From: Lachnospiraceae bacterium
GTDB lineage: Bacteria > Bacillota > Clostridia > Lachnospirales > Lachnospiraceae
Reading direction: 5' to 3'
Assembly: GCA_017964055.1 (NCBI GenBank)
Contig: JAGCSS010000080.1
Span: 1-5,246 of the forward strand
Length of the DNA stretch: 5,246 nucleotides
The notes beneath the pieces were generated by a model. That model saw only the letters and a program-made list of their open reading frames with translations, was not told the DNA's origin and ran no database searches. The translations under genes and the position numbers were made by a program. Below are positions 1 through 4,308 of this stretch, piece by piece; position 1 is the first letter of the stretch; the number at the start of each line of letters is the position of its first letter.

Positions 1-1
1 G

Positions 2-154
2 TGGGTCCGCAGAGCCAATGTCATCATCCACTACGGAAAGCCCGTTTACGTCGAGGATCTTACGCCCGAGGAGGCAAAGACGATCGGAGCCCGTGTGCGC
101 GACATAATCGCGGGTATGCTCGCGGAGGACGCGCCGCTTCTGAAAAAACGATAA
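2..154 (+). CDS. plsC: C-terminal end of a probable 1-acyl-sn-glycerol-3-phosphate acyltransferase (PlsC), 5' part outside the window
   Basis: The frame starting at base 2 is open from the window edge to a TAA at 152-154 and encodes the last 50 residues of a protein. It reads W-V-R-R then ANVIIHYGKPVYVEDLTPEE and a helical tail ending LLKKR. A beta strand followed by GKPV/I, an acidic 'DLTPEEA' turn and an amphipathic helix (arrangement RVRDIIAGML) is the usual end of LPLAT-family PlsC proteins, which transfer an acyl group to lysophosphatidic acid at the inner face of the membrane to make phosphatidic acid. The catalytic HX4D and the other acyltransferase blocks would lie upstream and cannot be checked. 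Another LPLAT acyltransferase is the main alternative. No start or RBS is visible, and no terminator follows; the next promoter begins 6 bases after the stop codon. Confidence 0.62.
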   Translation, partial: WVRRANVIIHYGKPVYVEDLTPEEAKTIGARVRDIIAGMLAEDAPLLKKR

Positions 155-159
155 ACCGC

Positions 160-188
160 TTGAATTTTGCGCGCTCAGATGATACAAT
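160..188 (+). promoter_or_regulatory. Sigma-A-type promoter for the 293-790 gene
   Basis: A -35 box TTGAAT (160-165) and a -10 box TACAAT (183-188) are separated by exactly 17 bases, with transcription expected to start near 195. The -10 box matches 5 of 6 consensus positions and the -35 box 4 of 6. The site lies just after the plsC stop codon, so the membrane-protein gene can be transcribed alone with a leader of about 98 nt. The call is by eye and not measured. Confidence 0.65.
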
Positions 189-206
189 TTACGTCGCGTG
201 CTTAAG

Positions 207-259
207 GCTCGGTTTTCGGGCACGGCGCGGCGGAAGAAAGGATCTTTCGGGCTTGCCCG
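207..259 (+). other. Structured leader with competing hairpins
   Basis: The leader of the 293-790 gene contains CGGGCA at 217-222, which can pair with TGCCCG at 254-259 and enclose a small perfect hairpin, GAAAG-GAT-CTTTC (236-248). CGGGC (217-221) could instead pair with GCTCG (207-211) across the loop GTTTT, with one G-U pair. The two folds cannot coexist. No known riboswitch core was recognised. The stems are short (5-6 bp), so a functional role is uncertain. Confidence 0.3.
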
Positions 260-275
260 CGGTCCTGTAAGTAAG

Positions 276-281
276 AGGAGG
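276..281 (+). promoter_or_regulatory. Strong Shine-Dalgarno site for the 293-790 gene
   Basis: A full AGGAGG lies 11 bases before the ATG at 293. The spacing is slightly long, but the complete consensus fixes this start, and the encoded protein begins directly with a membrane segment. A TCCT at 263-266 could weakly cover it. Confidence 0.75.
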
Positions 282-292
282 AATAATCACAT

Positions 293-790
293 ATGTCAAC
301 AGGTTGGATCATTTTCATAATAGTCACCGTACTTCTTATCGGCGGACTTGTTGCCCTCACGATCCTGGGCAAAAAGATGCAGAAAAAGCAGGAAGAGTCC
401 GAAGCTACGATGCGTCAGGGCGCGCAGATCATATCGATATTCGTTATCGACAAGGCCCGCAAAAAGCTCGTTGAGTCGGGTCTTCCGCAGATCGTCATCG
501 ACCAGACACCCAAGTATCTGCGCCGTTCAAGGGTTCCGGTAGTCAGAGCCAAGGTCGGCCCCAAGGTTATGATGCTGATGTGCGATGAAAAGGCCTTCAA
601 TCTGATCCCCGAGAAAAAGGAAGTTAAGGTCCTGATGAACGGTATCTACATCGTAGAAGCCAAGAGCGCGCGCGGCGGTCTCGAGGCTCCGCCCGTTAAA
701 AAGACCTTCAGACAGAAGCTTCAGGACAAATATGCGAAGCTCCGCAAGGAAGAAAAGCAGACCGAGACAAAGAAATCCAAGAAGAAATAA
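293..790 (+). CDS. Conserved single-pass membrane protein of unknown function
   Basis: This encodes 165 residues. Residues about 5-25 form one hydrophobic segment (WIIFIIVTVLLIGGLVALTI), followed at once by GKKMQKKQEE, so positive charge follows the membrane segment and most of the protein should lie in the cytoplasm. Residues about 35-125 form a soluble alpha/beta region; the most distinctive stretch is LPQIVIDQTPKYLRRSR (64-80), continued by P-V-V-R-A-K-V-G-P-K. Residues 135-165 are Lys/Glu-rich and probably disordered, ending in KKSKKK. I recognise it as a conserved unnamed family common in Lachnospiraceae-type genomes, without known function; the basic tail could bind nucleic acid, the ribosome or anionic lipid, but this is a guess. 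It has its own promoter (160-188), a strong AGGAGG and a terminator 3 bases after its stop, so it appears monocistronic. YajC was considered because of the membrane segment and Lys-rich stretch, but the later sequence does not fit. Confidence 0.85.
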   Translation: MSTGWIIFIIVTVLLIGGLVALTILGKKMQKKQEESEATMRQGAQIISIFVIDKARKKLVESGLPQIVIDQTPKYLRRSRVPVVRAKVGPKVMMLMCDEKAFNLIPEKKEVKVLMNGIYIVEAKSARGGLEAPPVKKTFRQKLQDKYAKLRKEEKQTETKKSKKK

Positions 791-792
791 AT

Positions 793-832
793 AAAAGTGC
801 CTGTCACCATCTGCGGTGACAGGCACTTTTTT
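793..832. terminator. Bidirectional intrinsic terminator between convergent genes
   Basis: Bases 793-808 and 815-830 form a perfect 16-bp stem (AAAAGTGCCTGTCACC and its complement) around the 6-base loop ATCTGC. On the plus strand the stem ends in a run of six T (827-832). On the minus strand it is followed by TTTTATTTATTT. It sits 2 bases after the stop of the 293-790 gene and directly abuts the murG stop codon (831-833), so a single hairpin can end both transcripts. Confidence 0.93.
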
Positions 833-1895
833 ATTTGGTATACGACTCGATCAGGTCGATGATGATGTCGGTCGCGTCCGCCTGAGTCGCGCCCTTCATC
901 GCCGTGATGTATTTGTCTTTATCGGCAAAAACGGTGTTGATCGCATCGAGCAGGGTTTCGTTCGTTACGATCTCCTCCTCGAGCACGTAGCTGTAGCCGT
1001 GATGCTCGAAGGACTCCGCGTTCAGTATCTGGTCGCCTCTGCTGGCAGCCGCCGAAAGCGGGATCAGGATGTTGGGCTTGGCCAGTGCCAGAAGCTCGCA
1101 TACGGCATTGGCTCCGGCGCGTGAGATGATCAGGTCCGCCGCAGCAAAAAGGTCCTTCAGCTCGTCGCTGATGTACTCGTACTGCCTGTATCCGGGCGTA
1201 TTATTAAGGCTTTGATCGCTCTTTCCTTTTCCGGTCAGATGGATGATATCATAGCTCTTGACGAGCGTGGGAAGCAGGTTCCTGACCGCCTCGTTGATCG
1301 CCGCGGCACCTGTGCTGCCGCCCACCACGAGGATGATCGGCTTAGTCCCGTCAAATCCGCAGAAATCCAGGCCTTTGCGCTTATCGCCTGTAAACAGCTC
1401 CTTGCGCAGAGGTGTACCCGTATGAACAGCCTTGCCCTCGGGCAGGTAATCAAGCGTCTCGGCAAAATTACAGCAGACCTTGTCCGCCTTCGGGATGCAG
1501 AGCTTGTTCGCCAGTCCGGGCGTCATATCCGACTCATGAATAATAGTCGGGATCTTATGCCTGTGCGCCGCAAACACAACGGGCACGGTCACATATCCGC
1601 CCTTCGAAAAAACAACATCGGGCTTCAGCTGCTTCATGAGCCTGTTCGCCTCGTGCAGACCCTTAAGTACCTTAAACGGATCCGAGAGATTCTTCACGTC
1701 CAGATAGCGCCTCAGCTTTCCGGACGATATCCCGTAATAAGGGATCCCGAGCTTCTCGATCAGGCCCCTCTCGATGCCCTCATAGGAGCCGATATAGCTG
1801 ATCTCATAGTCAGCTTCGCGCAGACGCTCTATCAAAGCGATATTAGGCGTAACGTGCCCTGCCGTTCCGCCTCCGGTCAATACTATCTTCTTCAT
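831..1895 (-). CDS. murG: MurG: UDP-GlcNAc:undecaprenyl-PP-MurNAc-pentapeptide GlcNAc transferase
   Basis: This is the GT28 glycosyltransferase that adds GlcNAc to lipid I on the cytoplasmic face of the membrane to give lipid II, the last intracellular step of peptidoglycan synthesis. The 354 residues match the usual length and two-Rossmann-domain layout. Residues 8-14 are GGGTAGH, the N-domain glycine loop with the conserved His14; FSKGGYVTVP is 96-105; HESDMTPGLANK is 120-131. The second glycine loop is VVGGSTGAAAIN (190-201), and the donor-binding region is SRAGANAVCE (258-267), then RGDQILNA (286-293) with Gln and Asn at the expected nucleotide-sugar positions. SSGKLRRY (57-64), HESD and SRGDQ are the form I remember from Staphylococcus aureus MurG rather than the E. 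coli/B. subtilis form (HEQN, HQ..NA). The ATG is preceded by AGGA at 1901-1904 and GAGG just upstream. It follows the TSCPD gene by 18 bases and shares its promoter. No division/cell-wall cluster genes flank it. Confidence 0.96.
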   Translation of the reverse strand: MKKIVLTGGGTAGHVTPNIALIERLREADYEISYIGSYEGIERGLIEKLGIPYYGISSGKLRRYLDVKNLSDPFKVLKGLHEANRLMKQLKPDVVFSKGGYVTVPVVFAAHRHKIPTIIHESDMTPGLANKLCIPKADKVCCNFAETLDYLPEGKAVHTGTPLRKELFTGDKRKGLDFCGFDGTKPIILVVGGSTGAAAINEAVRNLLPTLVKSYDIIHLTGKGKSDQSLNNTPGYRQYEYISDELKDLFAAADLIISRAGANAVCELLALAKPNILIPLSAAASRGDQILNAESFEHHGYSYVLEEEIVTNETLLDAINTVFADKDKYITAMKGATQADATDIIIDLIESYTK

Positions 1896-1913
1896 AACTG
1901 TCCTATCCTCGGA

Positions 1914-2171
1914 TCATTCTCCGATCGCTCCCCTGATAGCCTTTGCCAGCTGGTCCGGACATGATGTGGGCTTGAAACCGCACTTGATCCCCTCCATGCG
2001 AGAGATCGCGTCATGAACCTCCATGCCCTCTATCAGACGCGCAACGCCCTGTGTATTGCCGTTGCATCCGCCGGTAAACTTAACGTTCGCAACCACCTTG
2101 CGGCCGTCATTATCCACGATATCAAAATTGATCTTCTGAGCGCAAACGCCCTGTGTCTTATACTCGTACAT
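1914..2171 (-). CDS. Stand-alone TSCPD-domain protein (TIGR03905-type), function unknown
   Basis: The 85-residue protein is essentially one TSCPD domain. It carries the naming motif TSCPDQLA at residues 69-76, and FTGGCNGNTQG at 32-42. Four cysteines lie in conserved-looking places: Cys10 (QGVCAQ), Cys36 (GGCNGN), Cys64 (GIKC) and Cys71 (TSCPD), suggesting metal or Fe-S binding. The same domain is found at the C-terminus of some adenosylcobalamin-dependent ribonucleotide reductases (NrdJ), but this protein is a separate short form and no reductase gene is nearby, so a role in nucleotide metabolism should not be assumed. Start support is strong: ATG with AGGAG (complement of 2178-2182) 6 bases upstream. 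The gene follows its own promoter (2213-2241) and precedes murG by 18 bases, so it is probably the first gene of a two-gene operon. Confidence 0.9.
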   Translation of the reverse strand: MYEYKTQGVCAQKINFDIVDNDGRKVVANVKFTGGCNGNTQGVARLIEGMEVHDAISRMEGIKCGFKPTSCPDQLAKAIRGAIGE

Positions 2172-2198
2172 CTCTTTCTCCTATAAAGTGCGAACTCC

Positions 2199-2258
2199 GT
2201 GAAACTTACCGAAGTGTACACCATTTCACAGCATTTGTAAAATGAAACTTTTGTGAAC
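2199..2258. promoter_or_regulatory. Possible operator elements around the TSCPD-murG promoter
   Basis: The 8-base palindrome GTGTACAC (2214-2221) overlaps the proposed -10 box. Around it are repeats of a GTGAAA-like word: GTGAAAC at 2199-2205, its complement TTTCAC at 2224-2229, ATGAAAC at 2242-2248 and GTGAAC at 2253-2258. GTGAAA and TTTCAC form a 6-bp inverted repeat across the -10 region. The region is AT-rich, so chance is a real possibility, and no known regulator site was recognised. Confidence 0.25.
2213..2241 (-). promoter_or_regulatory. Sigma-A-type promoter for the TSCPD-murG operon
   Basis: Read on the minus strand, TTTACA (2241-2236) is followed after 17 bases by TACACT (2218-2213). 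The -35 box matches 5 of 6 consensus positions and the -10 box 4 of 6. Transcription would begin near 2206, giving a leader of about 35 nt with the AGGAG of the TSCPD gene. The site falls entirely inside the 90-base gap after dtd. No convincing terminator separates dtd from this gap, so read-through from the upstream genes may add to expression. Confidence 0.6.
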
Positions 2259-2261
2259 AAG

Positions 2262-2690
2262 TCAAAGAATGATCGTGAACGGCCCGTCGTTTACGAGCTC
2301 GACCTTCATATCGGCTCCGAACTCACCGTGCTGCACGACAGGTACCCGCTCGGCGCAGTATTTCACGAACTTCTCGTAGAGGTCCTCCGCCAGATCGGGC
2401 GGCGCGGCCTCGGTAAATCCCGGGCGGTTCGACCGTGTATCGGCGTAAAGCGTAAACTGCGAAACGATCAGGAGCTCACCGTTTACCTGCTCGAGGTTAA
2501 GGTTCGTAGTCCCGTTCTCATCCTCGAAGATGCGCAGCTTCAGAAGCTTTGAGGCATATTTCTCGACTGCCTCTTCGTTGTCCTCTTTTCCGACTCCGAG
2601 CAGCACCAGGTATCCCTTCCCGATGCTGCCGACCGTATTGCCGTCGACTTTCACCGATGCTGACAGAACGCGCTGTATTACCAGTTTCAT
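2262..2690 (-). CDS. dtd: D-aminoacyl-tRNA deacylase
   Basis: This enzyme hydrolyses D-amino acids (such as D-Tyr) and mischarged glycine from tRNA, keeping them out of proteins; it works as a dimer in the cytoplasm. The protein has the typical 142-residue length and begins [17 protein letters not shown], the usual N-terminal strand. The active-site motif SQFTLYAD is at residues 77-84, continuing [14 protein letters not shown]. The Gly-cisPro motif, which enforces D-chirality, is NDGPFT (134-139, Gly136-Pro137); the more common form has GPVT. The protein ends shortly after at TIIL, slightly shorter than many homologues, which carry a few more residues. The ATG is preceded by AAAGGA (complement of 2701-2706) 10 bases upstream. 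The gene lies 19 bases after the NlpC/P60 gene and is probably co-transcribed with it. In many bacteria dtd follows rel/spoT instead, so this neighbourhood is less usual. Confidence 0.96.
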   Translation of the reverse strand: MKLVIQRVLSASVKVDGNTVGSIGKGYLVLLGVGKEDNEEAVEKYASKLLKLRIFEDENGTTNLNLEQVNGELLIVSQFTLYADTRSNRPGFTEAAPPDLAEDLYEKFVKYCAERVPVVQHGEFGADMKVELVNDGPFTIIL

Positions 2691-2709
2691 TGATCAGTAT
2701 TCCTTTCAG

Positions 2710-4287
2710 TTAATCTATCGGTCTGCAGATCATCACGATCCTGTACGGAATGTAGCCCGAGTAGCTCACCATATGTACCGAGGGCGAAGTCGCATGGACC
2801 ATGACGCCTTCATTGTATGTGGGATCGTTGTAATAATCGTAATATCCCGAATATCTGCCCGCATTCCCGGCCGCATAGTACATCGCGACATGGTCGATGT
2901 TCTTGTAGCGTCCGTTCGAGCCGCTCGAATAGAATATCAGGTCGCCGGGTCTGAGTTCCGACGGATCGATGTATTCGTATGCGATAGCTTTGCCGTCGGC
3001 CTCGAGCTTCTTTGCGAGATCCGCCGCGGTGGGCGCATATTTCTTCTCACCCGCGAGATCGTAGCCTGCTGCCTTATATGCTCTCCAGACCAGCGCGCTG
3101 CAGTCGAAATACCCGTCCTCCATGCGCTTGTCCTGACTGTATTTGCCTCCGATGAATCCGTATGCCTTCTGGGCCGCAGTAAATGCCGTTCCGCCTTTGC
3201 TTACGGTCACAAAGCAGGTGAAGCTGATCAGGTCGCCGCACTGCACCGTGATGCTTGTGCTGCCTGCTGCCTTGCCCTTTACTTTTCCGTCTGCGGAAAC
3301 TGTGGCGATCTTTTTGTCTGCGGAAGAATAATGGACCTTTATGCCCTCGGGCAGACCCGTAACCTTGATCTGCCTGCTCTTTTTCTTTTTGAGCAGAAGT
3401 ATGCTGTCCGAGCACTCGGGCGCATATGCCTCTATCGTGTCGGTAAACTCCCTGCCGTCCGCAACGATCGTAACCTTGCATTTGCCGGCCCCGACGATAT
3501 CGAGGTATCCTCCGTTCCAGACACAGACACTCTCGTTGTCGCAGGTTACCGATATATCGCTGTACTCCGAAACTCCGGCGAGATTGAGGTACTCATACCA
3601 TCCTGCGAGCCTATAGCCGTCCACAGGCGTGTATACGGGATCCGTCACATGTACCGTGATATCGGCCGATGTAAGCTCACCGCCCTCATCCGGTCTGTAA
3701 TAAACCCGGACCTTTACTCGGCCCTCTTTTACGCCTTTGATCTTATTGCCGTCTATTTTGATCTCACCGTCGTAGGATCTCGTGTAATAGTACCAGTAAT
3801 ACCAGTCATTCTCGTCCTCTATGACCTCGGCACGCTCAAAGACAGCGTTTTCCGTAGCGATCGAAGTCTCTCCTCCGACGATAACGGCCATGTTGCGCCT
3901 TGCGGGACCGACGCCTCTGACAGTTACCGTGCAGGATGCGGAATGATCATAATAGTCCGCATCGTAAAAATAGATCGTGACCCTGTAGACTCCGCTCTCA
4001 TAGAAAACATAACTGAACTTGCCGCTGCCCTTTTCCTCCGCTTCGTAAGCTTCACCGGCATAATCGTACTCTCCGGTGCGCTCGTTGAGCTTCTGGACGT
4101 AGGTACCGTAGTAAGTGCCCTCGTAGGATGACTTGATCTTCAGGCTCATCCTCTCGTAGGCATCCACTTCGGCAGTGCTCTTGTTCAGTTTTGTGTCCGC
4201 CGCGGCAGCGGGCCGTACGCCGAATACTCCTGCGATCATCAGCACCGCGAGCAGCAAAGCCCCTATACATCTAAGTTTTTTCCCCAT
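2710..4287 (-). CDS. Secreted Ig-like/Big_2 and NlpC/P60 peptidoglycan endopeptidase
   Basis: This encodes 525 residues. Residues 1-30 form a classical signal peptide: MGKKLR, the hydrophobic stretch IGALLLAVLMIAGVFG, then an AxA cleavage site in PAAAA-DT. Residues about 31-125, 126-216 and 217-290 look like three beta-sandwich (Ig-like) modules; the second ends in a Big_2-like turn (IDGNKIKGVKEGRVKV). Residues 291-364 are a clear Big_2 domain (YSSADKKIATVSADGKVKGK, AAGSTSITV). Residues about 368-525 are an NlpC/P60 cysteine peptidase domain with Cys396 in FDCSALVWRAY, GDLIFY at 448-453, His466 in DHVAMYY, and His498 in VHATSPS as the probable third residue. Such enzymes usually cut D-gamma-Glu-diamino acid bonds in stem peptides; the Ig-like part probably positions it at the wall. 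No sortase motif, transmembrane anchor or SLH domain is seen. Tyr is strikingly frequent, with WYYWYYY at 162-168 and a Tyr-rich insertion between the two histidines. An in-frame TAG three codons upstream fixes the start. Confidence 0.92.
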   Translation of the reverse strand: MGKKLRCIGALLLAVLMIAGVFGVRPAAAADTKLNKSTAEVDAYERMSLKIKSSYEGTYYGTYVQKLNERTGEYDYAGEAYEAEEKGSGKFSYVFYESGVYRVTIYFYDADYYDHSASCTVTVRGVGPARRNMAVIVGGETSIATENAVFERAEVIEDENDWYYWYYYTRSYDGEIKIDGNKIKGVKEGRVKVRVYYRPDEGGELTSADITVHVTDPVYTPVDGYRLAGWYEYLNLAGVSEYSDISVTCDNESVCVWNGGYLDIVGAGKCKVTIVADGREFTDTIEAYAPECSDSILLLKKKKSRQIKVTGLPEGIKVHYSSADKKIATVSADGKVKGKAAGSTSITVQCGDLISFTCFVTVSKGGTAFTAAQKAYGFIGGKYSQDKRMEDGYFDCSALVWRAYKAAGYDLAGEKKYAPTAADLAKKLEADGKAIAYEYIDPSELRPGDLIFYSSGSNGRYKNIDHVAMYYAAGNAGRYSGYYDYYNDPTYNEGVMVHATSPSVHMVSYSGYIPYRIVMICRPID

Positions 4288-4296
4288 ACACAGCTA

Positions 4297-4301
4297 CCCC
4301 C
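4297..4301 (-). promoter_or_regulatory. Unusual all-G Shine-Dalgarno candidate for the NlpC/P60 gene
   Basis: The minus strand reads CACGGGGGTAGCTGTGT before the ATG at 4287. The only purine-rich element is GGGGG (complement of 4297-4301), 9 bases from the start. It can pair only partly with the anti-SD sequence. The TAG at 4296-4294 is in frame, so no longer N-terminus is possible, and the signal peptide begins at once. Translation may be weak or coupled to the upstream gene, whose stop lies 21 bases away. Confidence 0.4.
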
Positions 4302-4308
4302 GTGTTTA

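Noticed and set aside
1..270. Open frame from a GTG at base 1, 89 codons, Arg/Gly-rich
   Set aside because: It overlaps the plsC 3' end in another frame and runs through the promoter and leader. The frame starting at base 2 has a clear family pattern and this one has none.
195..292. Known riboswitch or T-box in the leader
   Set aside because: No conserved core of a familiar class was recognised, there is no T-box sequence, and no terminator hairpin with a U-run occurs before the gene.
293..790. YajC identity for the small membrane protein
   Set aside because: An N-terminal membrane segment followed by Lys/Gln is shared, but the YajC core (GD-V-T-GG-G) is absent and the protein is longer, with a different conserved stretch.
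1212..1964. 250-codon open frame on the plus strand opposite murG
   Set aside because: It is the antisense shadow of murG, which has all its family motifs. It has no start support and crosses the murG-TSCPD junction.
2214..2221. NrdR box, suggested by the TSCPD link to ribonucleotide reductases
   Set aside because: GTGTACAC lacks the longer AT-centred 16-base palindrome of NrdR boxes, there is no second copy at helical spacing, and no nrd gene is present.
2242..2268. Second minus-strand promoter with TTGACT as -35
   Set aside because: The hexamers at 17-18 bases (TTTTAC or TTTACA) are poor -10 boxes, whereas TTTACA/TACACT with 17 bases fits better.
2530..4131. 533-codon open frame on the plus strand opposite dtd and the NlpC/P60 gene
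   Set aside because: It has no ribosome site and no recognisable domain, and it lies antisense to two genes with clear motifs. It is Ile/Val/Arg/Ser-rich as expected of an antisense shadow of a Tyr/Asp-rich coding strand.
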